Shown in pieces: positions 37,168-45,798 of a stretch of 64,000 bases of DNA (positions within the stretch are counted from its first letter, which is position 1; every line of letters begins with the position of its first letter). The position numbers were made by a program, and so were the translations under genes. Source of the DNA: Sphaerisporangium flaviroseum (GTDB taxonomy: Bacteria; Actinomycetota; Actinomycetes; Streptosporangiales; Streptosporangiaceae); contig NZ_BAAAZR010000012.1 in assembly GCF_039537005.1 (NCBI RefSeq), positions 35,430 to 99,429 on the forward strand. Reading direction: 5' to 3'. The notes below the pieces were generated by a model. The model saw only the letters and a list, made by a program, of their open reading frames with translations, did no database searches and was not told the DNA's origin.

Positions 37168-37611
37168 TCAGCCCTCGGTCCACCCGTGGTGCTGGGCGAT
37201 CGTCAGCAGGCGCCGGCGCACGCGGACGATCTGCGCCGCCGTCAGCGTGGGCTCGGCCTCGAGGAGCGCCTCGGTGAGCTCCTGCAGGTAGTCGGCCGGA
37301 GCCAGCACGTCGCACATGCCGTCGTCGTACGGGCCGCCGGACGACGAGGCCGCGGGCCGGGACTCGGCCACCGGCGAGGCGTGGGCGGGCGGGCCGTCCA
37401 CGGCGTGGACGGCGAGGGCCTTGAGCCCTCGCTCCCCCTCGGTGACCTCGAACTCGACGAGCATTCCCGCCGCGAGCAGGCCCTTGTCTCCGACGAAGGC
37501 GTTCGCATGCAGGAACACGTCCTCGCCGCCGTCATCGGGCTTGATGAATCCATAACCGCGAACCTCGTCGAACCGAAGGATCCGCCCCCGCCGCGCCGCC
37601 AAAGCCACCAT
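37168..37611 (-). CDS. Cold-shock-domain protein with C-terminal extension
   Basis: 147 residues. The cold-shock domain fills the first 65: RGRILRFDEVRGYGFIKPDD, then EDVFLHANAF and VEFEVTEGERGLKALAV. RNP1 (GYGFIK) and RNP2 (DVFLHA) are intact, so it should bind single-stranded RNA or DNA. After a Ser/Pro linker comes an unrelated helical domain of about 55 residues (ADYLQELTEALLEAEPTLTA...RVRRRLLTIAQHHGWTEG). This two-part form is found in actinobacteria and is twice the size of a classical CspA. Convergent with the UvrA-like gene, 14 bp apart. Confidence 0.88.
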   Translation of the reverse strand: MVALAARRGRILRFDEVRGYGFIKPDDGGEDVFLHANAFVGDKGLLAAGMLVEFEVTEGERGLKALAVHAVDGPPAHASPVAESRPAASSSGGPYDDGMCDVLAPADYLQELTEALLEAEPTLTAAQIVRVRRRLLTIAQHHGWTEG

Positions 37612-37644
37612 CGAACACACCGCCTGTACCTTTTTCGGAGTATC

Positions 37645-38670
37645 TTACGTGCCTGTCGGGGTGACCTGGCCTCCGTCCCCCCAGGCCCGGCCGTCCGACT
37701 CCTCGGCGAAGTGGCAGGCCACCCAGCGGTCCCCGCCCAGCGGGCGCATCACCGGCTCCTCGGCGGCGCAGCGAGCGGCCGCCTTCGGACAGCGGGTGCG
37801 GAAGCGGCAGCCGCTGGGCGGGGTGACGGGCGAGGGCGGCTCGCCGCTGATGAGCCGGTCGGCGGGAGGCAGGTTCAGCCCGCTGCGCGGGATGGCGGCG
37901 AGCAGCGCCCGGGTGTACGGGTGGGCGGGGCGCTCGACCAGGGCCGAGCCGGGCGCCAGCTCGCACACCTTGCCCAGGTACATCACCAGGATGCGGTCGC
38001 TGATGTTCTTGACCACGGCCAGGTCGTGGGCGATGAAGACGAGCGTCAGCCGGTAGCGCTCCTTGAGGTCCTCCAGCAGCCCGAGGATCTGCGCCTGCAC
38101 CGACACGTCCAGCGCCGACACCGGCTCGTCGCAGATCACCACCTCGGGCTCGGGGACCAGCGCGCGGGCGATGGAGATGCGCTGGCACTGGCCGCCCGAG
38201 AACTCGTGCGGGCGCCGGACGGCCGCGGTCGCCGGGTCGAGGCCGACGGCCTCCAGCATCTCGTCCACCCGCCCGGCGCCCAGGCCCCAGACGCGCGTCC
38301 CCTCGGCGACGATGTCGCGGACCCGCCGCCGGGGGTTCAGCGACGAGATCGGGTCCTGGAAGATCATCTGCAGCCGGCGGCGGGTGCGGCGCAGTTCCTC
38401 CCCGCGCAGAGCCGTCAGCTCGACCCCGTCCAGCCGTACCGATCCGGCGCGCGGCGGGGGGAGCTGCATGAGGGCCCGGGCGGTGCTGGACTTGCCGCAG
38501 CCGGACTCCCCCACGATGCCCAGGGTCTCTCCCCTGGCCACGTCGAAACCGACGCCGGACACCGCGCGCACGTGGCGCCCGCCTCCGGCCGGGAACTCGA
38601 CCACCAGGTCCTGCACACGGAGCACGACCTGGTCGGCGGGCCGGAGATGCGCGCTGCCGCTACCTGCCAC
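37645..38670 (-). CDS. Peptide/nickel ABC transporter ATP-binding protein (OppF/DppF type)
   Basis: 341 residues from the GTG at 38670, which overlaps the preceding fusion gene by 11 bp. Walker A GESGCGKSS, Q-loop MIFQDPISSLNPRRRVRDIV, signature FSGGQCQRISIARAL and Walker B VVICDEPVSALDVSVQAQIL are all present. The C-terminal oligopeptide domain has the four-cysteine motif CRFRTRCPKAAARC...C. It is the second ATPase of a heterodimeric importer. Upstream in-frame sequence is Arg/Pro-rich and non-coding in look. The gene ends the operon. Confidence 0.93.
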   Translation of the reverse strand: MAGSGSAHLRPADQVVLRVQDLVVEFPAGGGRHVRAVSGVGFDVARGETLGIVGESGCGKSSTARALMQLPPPRAGSVRLDGVELTALRGEELRRTRRRLQMIFQDPISSLNPRRRVRDIVAEGTRVWGLGAGRVDEMLEAVGLDPATAAVRRPHEFSGGQCQRISIARALVPEPEVVICDEPVSALDVSVQAQILGLLEDLKERYRLTLVFIAHDLAVVKNISDRILVMYLGKVCELAPGSALVERPAHPYTRALLAAIPRSGLNLPPADRLISGEPPSPVTPPSGCRFRTRCPKAAARCAAEEPVMRPLGGDRWVACHFAEESDGRAWGDGGQVTPTGT

Positions 38671-40540
38671 GTGTCTCGGCTCCCTCGATGATCGTCGCCT
38701 CGGCGCCGCGCGGGTGCCAGCAGGCGTACAGGTGGTCCGCGGAGCCGGCGACCAGCGGCGGCTCCTCGACGGCGCACCGGTCGCCCGCGTAGGGGCACCG
38801 GGGATGGAAGGCGCAGCCACCGGGCAGCGCCGCCAGGTCGGGCGGCCGGCCGGTGATGACGCGGAGCCGGTGGTGGGCCGGGTCGGTCAGCTTGGGCACC
38901 GCCTGCAGCAGCGCCTCGGTGTACGGCATGCGGGCCCGTTCGAGCACCTCGGCCGTCGGCCCGCGCTCCACGACCTTGCCCGCGTACATCACGATGACCT
39001 CGTCGGCCCACTCCGCCACCACCGACAGGTCATGGCTGACCAGCAGGACCGCCATGTCCCGCTCGCCGCGCAGCCGGTGCACCAGGCGCAGCACCTGGTC
39101 CTGGATGGTGACGTCCAGGGCGGTGGTGGGCTCGTCGGCGAACAGCACGTCCGGCCCGCACGACAGGGCCATCGCGATGGTGACGCGCTGGCGCATGCCG
39201 CCGGACAGCTGGTGGGGGTAGCGGCGCAGCATCCGCTCGGGGTCGGGGATGCCCACCGAGGCGAGGAGTCGTACGGCCTCCGCCAGGGCCTGCCTCCGGC
39301 TCATCCCCCGGTGCACCTGGAGCGGCTCGGCCACCTGTGTGCCGATGGACCGGACCGGGTTGAGCGCGGTCATCGGATCCTGGAAGACGGTGGCGAGGCG
39401 GGGGCCGAGAACCTGCCGCATCTGCTCGGGGGTGAAGGCCGTCAGGTCCTCGCCCTCCAGGTAGACCTTGCCGCCGCGGACGACGTCTCCTCCGGGGAGC
39501 AGGCCGAGGATGGAGCGGATGAGCATGGACTTGCCCGAGCCCGACTCGCCCACGACCGCCAGGGTGCGGCCGCGTTCCAGGGTGAGCGACACCCCGTCGA
39601 CGGCCTTGACGGTGCCGCGTCCGACGACGAAGTGGGTGCGCAGGTCCTCCACCTGGAGCAGGCCGGCCTTGATGGCGTGCGTGGCCGCGGGCAGCGGCGC
39701 GGCGGTGACCTGGCGTACCGGCTCCAGGCCGCTCTCCCGGACGTCGGTGAGCGCCCGCAGCCGGTCGCCGACCACGTTGAAGGACAGCACCGTCAGGAAC
39801 ATCACGATCGAGGGCGCCAGGACGACGTGCGGCGCGTTGTCCATGACGGTGCGGCCCTCGTTGATGAGCCCGCCCCACGTCGGGGTGGGGGCCTGGACGG
39901 ACAGGCCGAGGAAGGCCAGGCTGCCCTCGGCCACGACGGCGATCGCCATCCCGATGAACGCGTAGGACGCGGCGGGCACGGTCACGTTGGGCACGATCTC
40001 GCGCCACAGGATCCGCCGCTCCCGCGCGCCGAGCGCGCGGGCCGCGAGGACGAACTCGCGCTGGGCGACCGACAGCGTCGCCCCGCGGATCAGCCGCGTC
40101 CACGCGGGCACGCCGAGCACTCCGAGGACGAGCAGCACGTTGCGCAGGCTCGCCCCGGCGAAGGCGACCACCGCGAGGGCGAAGACCAGCGCGGGGAAGG
40201 CGAGCGCGATGTCGGTGACCGCCATGATCAACGCGTCGGCGGCACGCCTGCGGTATCCGGCGACGATGCCGAGAGGCGCCCCGATGAGCAGGCCGAGCAG
40301 GACGGCTCCGATGCCGACGCCGAGCGAGACGCGGGCTCCGTACACGACCCTGCTGAACACGTCGCGGCCGAGGCCGTCGGTGCCGAAGGGATGCGCGCCG
40401 CTCGGCCCGGCCTGTGGCGGGCCGGCCAGGGTTTCGTCGAAGCGCGGCAGCGGCAGCAGGTCGGCCAGGACGGCGGCGGCCAGGACCAGGGTGATCCACG
40501 CCGCCGCGATCCAGAAGACCGGGCCCAGGCGCCTACGCAC
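38660..40540 (-). CDS. Fused DppC-type permease and DppD-type ATPase
   Basis: 626 residues that join two proteins normally separate. Residues 1 to about 280 are a DppC permease: N-terminal helix, HPFGTDGLGRDVFSRVVYGA, five further helices and the EAA loop VLAARALGARERRILWREIV. Residues from about 295 are an ATPase with Walker A GESGSGKSM, Q-loop VFQDPMTALNPVRSIGTQVA, signature LSGGMRQRVTIAMAL, Walker B VLFADEPTTALD and a cysteine cluster FHPRCPYAGDRC...C. The linker VRQVTAAPLPAATHAIKAGL joins them. Walker A ends KSM where KST/KSS is usual, an odd substitution at a magnesium-coordinating position. The gene overlaps both neighbours. Confidence 0.93.
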   Translation of the reverse strand: MRRRLGPVFWIAAAWITLVLAAAVLADLLPLPRFDETLAGPPQAGPSGAHPFGTDGLGRDVFSRVVYGARVSLGVGIGAVLLGLLIGAPLGIVAGYRRRAADALIMAVTDIALAFPALVFALAVVAFAGASLRNVLLVLGVLGVPAWTRLIRGATLSVAQREFVLAARALGARERRILWREIVPNVTVPAASYAFIGMAIAVVAEGSLAFLGLSVQAPTPTWGGLINEGRTVMDNAPHVVLAPSIVMFLTVLSFNVVGDRLRALTDVRESGLEPVRQVTAAPLPAATHAIKAGLLQVEDLRTHFVVGRGTVKAVDGVSLTLERGRTLAVVGESGSGKSMLIRSILGLLPGGDVVRGGKVYLEGEDLTAFTPEQMRQVLGPRLATVFQDPMTALNPVRSIGTQVAEPLQVHRGMSRRQALAEAVRLLASVGIPDPERMLRRYPHQLSGGMRQRVTIAMALSCGPDVLFADEPTTALDVTIQDQVLRLVHRLRGERDMAVLLVSHDLSVVAEWADEVIVMYAGKVVERGPTAEVLERARMPYTEALLQAVPKLTDPAHHRLRVITGRPPDLAALPGGCAFHPRCPYAGDRCAVEEPPLVAGSADHLYACWHPRGAEATIIEGAETRGR

Positions 40541-41468
40541 GCCGGATCCGGGGGTCGACGGCGGCGTACACCAGATCCACCGCGAAGTTGACCAGGACGT
40601 AACCGACGGAGATCAGCACGACGCTCCCCTGCACGGTCAGGTAGTCACGGGAGAAGATGGAGTCCACGATCAGCCGCCCGACGCCGGGCAGCCCGAACAG
40701 CGTCTCGATGATCACGGTGCCGCCGATGAGCGCGCCCAGGTTGAGCCCGACGGCGGTGACCAGCGAGATGGCGGACGGCCGCAGGGCGTGCCGCCACAGG
40801 ATGCGCCGCGGCGACAGGCCGCGGGCACGGGCCAGGGTGATGTAGTCCTCCTGGAGGGTGGCGATCAGGTCGGTGCGCAGCAGCCGCGCGTAGACGGCCA
40901 GCTGCCCGCAGCCGAGCGTCACGGCGGGCAGCAGCACCGAGGTGAGGTTCCAGCCGACGTCGACCGACAGCGGTGTCCACCCGGTGGCGGGCAGCAGCCG
41001 CCAGGTGACGGCGAAGACCAGGATCAGCAGCACGCCCAGCACGAACACCGGGGTGGACAGCAGCGCGAAGCTCACCGCGGTGAGCACCTGGTCCAGCGCC
41101 CGCCCGGCACGGCGGGCCGCGGCGACGCCGACCGGGATCGCCAGGCCGAGCGCGACGGCCTGGGCCACGACCAGCAGCTCCAGCGTGACCGGCAGCCGTT
41201 CGGCCAGCTCCTCGGCGACCGGCAGCCGGGTGATGTACGAGGTGCCGAAGTCGCCGGTGAGCAGGTCGCCGAGCCAGGCCGCGTACCGGATCAGCAGCGG
41301 CTGGTCCAGGCCGAGCTCCTGGCGGAGCTGAGCGCGGGCCTCCTCGGTGGCCGACAGGCCGAGGATCTGCGTGGTCGGATCGCCGGGGAGCAGGTTGAGC
41401 AGGACGTAGGACAGGAACGTCACCACGAGCAGCACCACCGCGAGCCGGACCAGCCGGTGCAGGATCAC
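40533..41468 (-). CDS. Peptide/nickel ABC transporter permease (DppB type)
   Basis: 311 residues from the GTG at 41468, overlapping the binding-protein stop (GTGA). The N-terminal helix (LHRLVRLAVVLLVVTFLSYV) and LLPGDPTTQILG are the DppB start, then LGLDQPLLIRYAAWLGDLLT. The EAA loop is ITLARARGLSPRRILWRHAL, and ETLFGLPGVGRLIVDSIFSR is the usual last cytoplasmic block. It pairs with the permease half of the next gene. Genes run binding protein, DppB, DppC-DppD fusion, DppF with overlaps throughout, so one mRNA. Confidence 0.94.
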   Translation of the reverse strand: MILHRLVRLAVVLLVVTFLSYVLLNLLPGDPTTQILGLSATEEARAQLRQELGLDQPLLIRYAAWLGDLLTGDFGTSYITRLPVAEELAERLPVTLELLVVAQAVALGLAIPVGVAAARRAGRALDQVLTAVSFALLSTPVFVLGVLLILVFAVTWRLLPATGWTPLSVDVGWNLTSVLLPAVTLGCGQLAVYARLLRTDLIATLQEDYITLARARGLSPRRILWRHALRPSAISLVTAVGLNLGALIGGTVIIETLFGLPGVGRLIVDSIFSRDYLTVQGSVVLISVGYVLVNFAVDLVYAAVDPRIRRA

Positions 41469-43087
41469 CGCTGGCTGACCCAGATCTGGGAGAACGGGTG
41501 GTAGGGCACGGGCGACCCGGTCAGCGGCAGAGCCTTGTCGCCGTCGGGCAGGACCGTCTCGCCGATGCCGCGGACCTTGCCGGTGGCGATGACGGCGCCG
41601 ACGTTGAGGTGGTCGATGAACACGAACGGCACGAGCTCGCGCAGCCTCTGCTGCACGGTCGCGTAGTCCTTCTTGCGCACGTCGGGCTGGGGGTTGCTGC
41701 GCCCGCTGTCCAGGGCGCTGCTGAGCTGCGCGTCCTTGATGCGGCTGAAGTTGAGCGCGACGGAGCCGACGGGCTGGGCGTAGCTCTGGTGCAGCCAGAT
41801 GTACTCGCCGTCGGGGTCGGCCGCGGAGAACTGCGTCCAGACGGTGGCCTTGTAGTTGCCGAGGACGGCCCGGTTGATCAGATCGGCCTGGTCGGCCTGT
41901 TTGATCGTCACGTCGATCCCGGCCTTGCGCCACATGTCCTGGGCGAGCTCGACGCCCTGCATGGTGTTGGGGTCGGGGGTGGACAGCAGCTCGAACGAGA
42001 TCGGCCCCTTCTCCGCCTCGACCTCCTTCACCAGGCTGGTGGCCTTGGCCAGGTCGTAGCCCGGGTAGTCGCCGCCGGGGGCGTACCACGGGGAGTCCTT
42101 CGACCAGGGTCCGTCGGCCTCCTCGGTCAGGCCGGAGCGCAGGGTGGCGATGACGGCCTTGCGGTCGGTGGCGTAGGCGAGGGCACGACGCACGCGCACG
42201 TCGTCCAGGGGGGCGACCGCGGTGTTGAGCATGAACATGTACTCGGGCACCGCCATGCCCCGGGCGCGGTGCACCGTGTAGGTGTCCTTCAGGGCGCCGA
42301 ACTTCACGACGTCCTCGTCGCGGGTGGTGGCGATCGCGTCGACGCCGCCGGACTCCAGGGTCTGCGCCCTGGTCTGGCTGTCGGGCAGGATCCGGAACTC
42401 GATCTCGTCGAGGTACGGCAGGCCCTTGCGCCAGTAGTTCGCGTTGCGGGTCACGACCATGCGGCTGTCGGGCACGTACTGCTTGAGCGTGAACGCGCCG
42501 GTGCCGATCGGGGTCCGGCTGGCGGCCTTGGGATCGGCCAGCGAGGCGGACGCGACGATCATGCCGATCTGCGTGGCCAGGTAGTAGGGGAAGGCCACCC
42601 AGGGCTGGCGGAGCTTCACCTTCACCGCCGACGGGCCCGCGAGCTCGAAGGACTCGACCGGGCCGAACACCGAACTGGTGAGCGGTGAGGCCTTCTGCGC
42701 CTCCAGGTTGGCCTTGACCACCTCGCCGGTCAGCGGCGTGCCGTCGGAGAAGGTGATCCCGGACCGGACGGTGATGGTCCACTCGTCGGCGTTCTGGTTC
42801 GGTTTCAGGGACTGTGCCAAATAGGGCTTCCATACGCCGTCGGCGCCCACGCTGACCAGCGGTTCCACCATGGTGCTGACCATGCTGTAACTCTGCGAGG
42901 CGAACTGGTCGGTCACGGGGTTGAAGCCGGCGGCGTCGGCGCTGAGCCCGTAGACGAGGCGTCCGCCGGACGTGGGCGAGACCGATCCGGAGGACGTGGC
43001 CTCGGGCTCGGCGACAGGTCGCGGCCCGCTGCAGGCGACCAGCGCCGTCAGGGCCATCGAGACCAGCAAGATCGTGCAGCGTTTCAT
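41465..43087 (-). CDS. Family 5 solute-binding lipoprotein
   Basis: 540 residues from the ATG at 43087. The lipobox is LTALVAC (Cys about 19). The mature chain is a family 5 binding protein: RLVYGLSADAAGFNPVTDQF, MVEPLVSVGADGVWKPYLAQ, ITFSDGTPLTGEVVKANLEA, PIGTGAFTLKQYVPDSRMVV and VRVRRALAYATDRKAVIATL. These bind peptides, nickel chelates or sugars; the ligand cannot be read here. It starts an operon facing a TetR gene across a 26-bp perfect palindrome, so ligand-induced derepression is likely. Confidence 0.92.
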   Translation of the reverse strand: MKRCTILLVSMALTALVACSGPRPVAEPEATSSGSVSPTSGGRLVYGLSADAAGFNPVTDQFASQSYSMVSTMVEPLVSVGADGVWKPYLAQSLKPNQNADEWTITVRSGITFSDGTPLTGEVVKANLEAQKASPLTSSVFGPVESFELAGPSAVKVKLRQPWVAFPYYLATQIGMIVASASLADPKAASRTPIGTGAFTLKQYVPDSRMVVTRNANYWRKGLPYLDEIEFRILPDSQTRAQTLESGGVDAIATTRDEDVVKFGALKDTYTVHRARGMAVPEYMFMLNTAVAPLDDVRVRRALAYATDRKAVIATLRSGLTEEADGPWSKDSPWYAPGGDYPGYDLAKATSLVKEVEAEKGPISFELLSTPDPNTMQGVELAQDMWRKAGIDVTIKQADQADLINRAVLGNYKATVWTQFSAADPDGEYIWLHQSYAQPVGSVALNFSRIKDAQLSSALDSGRSNPQPDVRKKDYATVQQRLRELVPFVFIDHLNVGAVIATGKVRGIGETVLPDGDKALPLTGSPVPYHPFSQIWVSQR

Positions 43088-43118
43088 CCGCACCTTCTCT
43101 CAGTCCCCCCGAGAGTGA

Positions 43119-43144
43119 TTTCACCGATAGTACTATCGGTGAAA
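43119..43144. promoter_or_regulatory. 26-bp perfect palindrome between TetR and the peptide importer
   Basis: The half-site is TTTCACCGATAGT and its exact complement follows with no spacer. It lies 32 bp before the binding-protein start and 82 bp before the TetR start, so one dimer pair could control both directions. Confidence 0.85.
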
Positions 43145-43225
43145 AATCGCACAAGAGGCTGAGGGCGATTGTGTGCCGGAGTCCCGGCCGTACTGTTAGC
43201 CGGGGAGCGAGGAATGGGGGGAACC

Positions 43226-43921
43226 GTGACGAGCACACCGCTGACCAGGAGCGAGGCCAAGGACCTGACCCGGCGCAAGCTGATCCGGGCCGCCATGGCG
43301 ATCCTCGACGAGGAGGGCGAGGCGGGCCTGACCACGGTGAAGATCGCCCGGCGGGCCGGCATCGCGCAGTCCAGCTTCTACGTCCATTTCAAGGACAAGC
43401 AGGATCTGCTCCGCGCGCTCGCGGAGCACTGCGCGCGGCAGCTGCTCGGGTCCATGCGCGAGGCCCGCCGCAGGGCGCGAGAGGCGCCCAGCGACCTCGA
43501 ACGGCACCGCGAGACCTTCCGCATCCCGCTGGAGGCCATCAGCCGCCATCCCGAGTTGCTCCGCATCCAGCTGCGCGCCCGGCACGACCCCTCCTCCCCG
43601 CTCCAGGAGCTGGCCACCGAGACCGCCACCGCCTACCGCGACCACCTGGCCGCCGACCTCGCCGCTCTGGGCTACACCGCCGGGGACGAGCGCTCCCGGC
43701 GCCGGCTGGAGATGGTCGCGGAAGGGATCAACGCGCTGACCAACACCCTGGCCCTCGGCCACATCGAGGGGCGCTACACCGATGTCGAGGAGACCCTGGA
43801 CGTGCTGGTGGCCTTCTCCAAGGGCGCGTTCCGGCTGCTGAGGTCCCAGGACGAGGGGCCCTCGCGCCAGGCCCCGGGCCGTGACCGGAGGTTCCCTTCG
43901 AGTCCCCAGGGAGCGGAATGA
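43226..43921 (+). CDS. TetR-family regulator of the peptide-importer operon
   Basis: 231 residues from the GTG at 43226; an ATG at 43214 is an alternative. The helix-turn-helix reads DLTRRKLIRAAMAILDEEGE then VKIARRAGIAQSSFYVHFKD and KQDLLRALAEH. The C-terminal part (RIQLRARHDPSSPLQELATE, MVAEGINALTNTLALGHIEG) is an unassigned TetR ligand domain. It is divergent from the binding-protein gene with the 26-bp palindrome between them, which makes it the likely repressor. Its stop overlaps the ATG of the fragment at 43918. Confidence 0.9.
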   Translation: MTSTPLTRSEAKDLTRRKLIRAAMAILDEEGEAGLTTVKIARRAGIAQSSFYVHFKDKQDLLRALAEHCARQLLGSMREARRRAREAPSDLERHRETFRIPLEAISRHPELLRIQLRARHDPSSPLQELATETATAYRDHLAADLAALGYTAGDERSRRRLEMVAEGINALTNTLALGHIEGRYTDVEETLDVLVAFSKGAFRLLRSQDEGPSRQAPGRDRRFPSSPQGAE

Positions 43922-44160
43922 CCATTCGAGCCGGTGAGGTGACGGCGCCGGACGGCTACGACATCTACCAGGTGAAGCGTTACAGCCGTGCGCTGATGGC
44001 CAAGCAGGCGACCAGCGTGGAGAACTCCTGGGACACCTTCACCGCCGAAACGCTGCCGGTGCTGCCCGTGTGCTCCTGGACCCTGGTCATCCCGTGGGAG
44101 CCCACCAACGAGCGGCCGCGCCGTTGGACTTCATCCCCCGCGCCCGAACCACGTCGGTAG
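43918..44160 (+). pseudogene. Truncated remnant with a YQVKRY segment
   Basis: An 80-codon frame: TAPDGYDIYQVKRYSRALMA, then VENSWDTFTAE and SWTLVIPWEPTNERPRRW. The DGYD-YQVKRY ... W.L..PW.PTNER order recalls an internal part of longer actinobacterial proteins with a restriction-endonuclease-like N-terminus; I recognise this only loosely. Both ends of that longer protein are missing, so I read it as a relic that keeps an ATG overlapping the TetR stop. It could still be translated. Function cannot be given. Confidence 0.4.
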
Positions 44161-44242
44161 GCACCTGCGCGAAGTGGAACGTTGAGTGGATGCTGGCCAT
44201 GTGCGTGACCTGCAGAGGGGACAGCGAGGAAACTATTAGGAA

Positions 44243-44276
44243 AAATCAGGACCTGCGATGGTCTTGATTTCTTTTC
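44243..44276 (+). terminator. Hairpin with T-rich tail
   Basis: AAATCAGGACC and GGTCTTGATTT pair over 11 positions with one G-T pair and a TGCGAT loop, followed by CTTTT. This is an intrinsic-terminator shape, unusual in being AT-rich here. It separates the remnant at 43918 from the metzincin gene. Confidence 0.6.
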
Positions 44277-44385
44277 CCGGTTTGCGATCATCGGTGTTAG
44301 GCGCGAGTGATCATCGGCACGGGGCCGACAGCGGTAGCTGACGTGCCAAGCGCTCAATTCATCGAGGCGAACGGGAGCTGATTCC

Positions 44386-44922
44386 GTGGGACGACCCAAG
44401 GCGTTCTGGAAGACCGCAAGACGGCGAGTGCCGCGTTCTCTGGCCATCGCAATCGCGGCGATTCTCGTCGCGGTCGTGGGTGCCACGCCTGCCGCCGCCC
44501 ACTGGTACGGGGCGGGCATGACGCAGCCGAACTTCACCATCCGTCCCTACAGTTACAACAGCAGCTGGCAAGGTCCCATGGATCGGTCGCTGTCCAACTG
44601 GAATGCGACCCCGACCCCCGCCTACATCTCGAAGTCGTCGGGCTCATCGTCCTCGGTCGTCGCGACGTCCTACAGCGACACCTGGTACGGGCTCTACAGC
44701 TCGTACGGCAGTTACTTCCAGATCAAGCTGAACTCCCGCACCATCAGCGGGGACGCGTCCAACTTCTCCAACTTCGTGACCAGCGTGTTCGTCCACGAAC
44801 TGGGTCATGGCCTGAGCTTGGCCCACAACGACCTGACTTCGATCATGAACCACGGCCGGAACCGTAACACCCTGACGACGCCTCAGGCACACGACAACAG
44901 CGACGTGAACAGCTACTACTAG
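44386..44922 (+). CDS. Secreted metzincin-like metalloprotease
   Basis: 178 residues from a GTG (GGGAGC upstream). A basic N-terminus and signal helix (SLAIAIAAILVAVVGATPAA) with cleavage near AAA-H. The zinc motif is VHELGHGLSLAHND with His137, Glu138, His141 and His147, and the Met-turn TSIMNHG follows at about 152-158. Metzincins have HExxHxxGxxH; here the glycine is serine (HELGHGLSLAH). The mature protein is only about 140 residues, small for a matrixin, and Ser/Tyr/Asn-rich. A lipoprotein gene follows 21 bp later and may be a partner or inhibitor. Confidence 0.8.
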   Translation: MGRPKAFWKTARRRVPRSLAIAIAAILVAVVGATPAAAHWYGAGMTQPNFTIRPYSYNSSWQGPMDRSLSNWNATPTPAYISKSSGSSSSVVATSYSDTWYGLYSSYGSYFQIKLNSRTISGDASNFSNFVTSVFVHELGHGLSLAHNDLTSIMNHGRNRNTLTTPQAHDNSDVNSYY

Positions 44923-44943
44923 AAACGTGGGGAGTGAGGGCAA

Positions 44944-45549
44944 GTGAAGACGCTGTCAAGGAAGCTCGTCGCCGCCACGGCCGCGGCAGCGGCCGTGTTC
45001 CTCTCCGCGTGCTCGGCCGAGCCGCACACAATCGTGTACCACGCCGACTATCCCTCCTACCAGACCGCCGACCAGCTCTACCAGAAGGCCACGCTCGTCA
45101 TCGAGGCGCGGCTGGGAAGCACGGCGCAGGTGGTACAGGAAAAGGCGAACCCCGCTGCTCAGGGCACGGATGAGAAGTCCAATCCCCAGGCGGGTGTACC
45201 GCAAGGACAGGCCGCCCCGCCGGAACAGCAACCCGTCGTCACCACCGTTTATCCGGTCGAGGTGGTGAAGGTTTTCAAGGGATCGGCCAAACCCGGGGAA
45301 AACATCCAGGTCAAGGAACTCGGCGGCACGGTCAACGGAGTCACCTACAAAGAGCCGGGCAGCCGCCCGCTCGAAAAGGGGAAGACCTACGTGCTCTTCC
45401 TGGAGACGTATCCGGATTCACCCGCCTCCCTGCTCAACCCCGAACAGGGAAAGTATCCGATCGACGCGGCCGGCAACCTCGCGCCTCTGGCTGAGAACCC
45501 CGTCAAGCTGACCCGCCCGGACCTGGACAACCTCTCCGCGAACGATTGA
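44944..45549 (+). CDS. Lipoprotein of unknown function
   Basis: 201 residues from a GTG with GGGGAG upstream. The lipobox is FLSAC (Cys about 23). The mature chain has DYPSYQTADQLYQKATLVIE, a Gln/Pro-rich low-complexity stretch (about 75-100) and VTTVYPVEVVKVFKGSAKPG with KGKTYVLFLETYP. The last segments (V.VFKG..K.G..I.V...GG, L..GK.YVLFL) resemble the NTR/netrin-like OB fold seen in secreted actinobacterial proteins and protease inhibitors, a tentative match. Its tight coupling with the metzincin gene suggests a protease-inhibitor pair. Confidence 0.7.
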   Translation: MKTLSRKLVAATAAAAAVFLSACSAEPHTIVYHADYPSYQTADQLYQKATLVIEARLGSTAQVVQEKANPAAQGTDEKSNPQAGVPQGQAAPPEQQPVVTTVYPVEVVKVFKGSAKPGENIQVKELGGTVNGVTYKEPGSRPLEKGKTYVLFLETYPDSPASLLNPEQGKYPIDAAGNLAPLAENPVKLTRPDLDNLSAND

Positions 45550-45642
45550 CGGATCCGAGCGCCCCTTTCTCGCTGTGATACCGGGACATCCCAGGGGCAC
45601 TCCGACAACCACTGAGCATCGTCCGCCGGCGCCGGGGGCCTT

Positions 45643-45798
45643 TCACGGCCGCACGACGCCGGCGGCGTGGAGTGTGCGCCTGGGCGTACCAGCCCGTTTC
45701 CCCGGCAGCCCGGACTCACGGAACACCATCTCAAAGGCGTCCGGGCGCAGGACGATGCCCGCGAGGACAGATATCAGCCAGCCGTAGCAGCCGTGCAT
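45643..45798 (-). pseudogene. Short C-terminal-like fragment
   Basis: A 51-codon frame from an ATG reads HGCYGWLISVLAGIVLRPDA then FEMVFRESGLPGKRAG. Codon use is normal, and the frame overlaps the tail of the nucleotidyltransferase gene in another phase. It may be the end of a lost gene or a shifted C-terminus of the neighbour. I cannot assign it. Confidence 0.3.
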
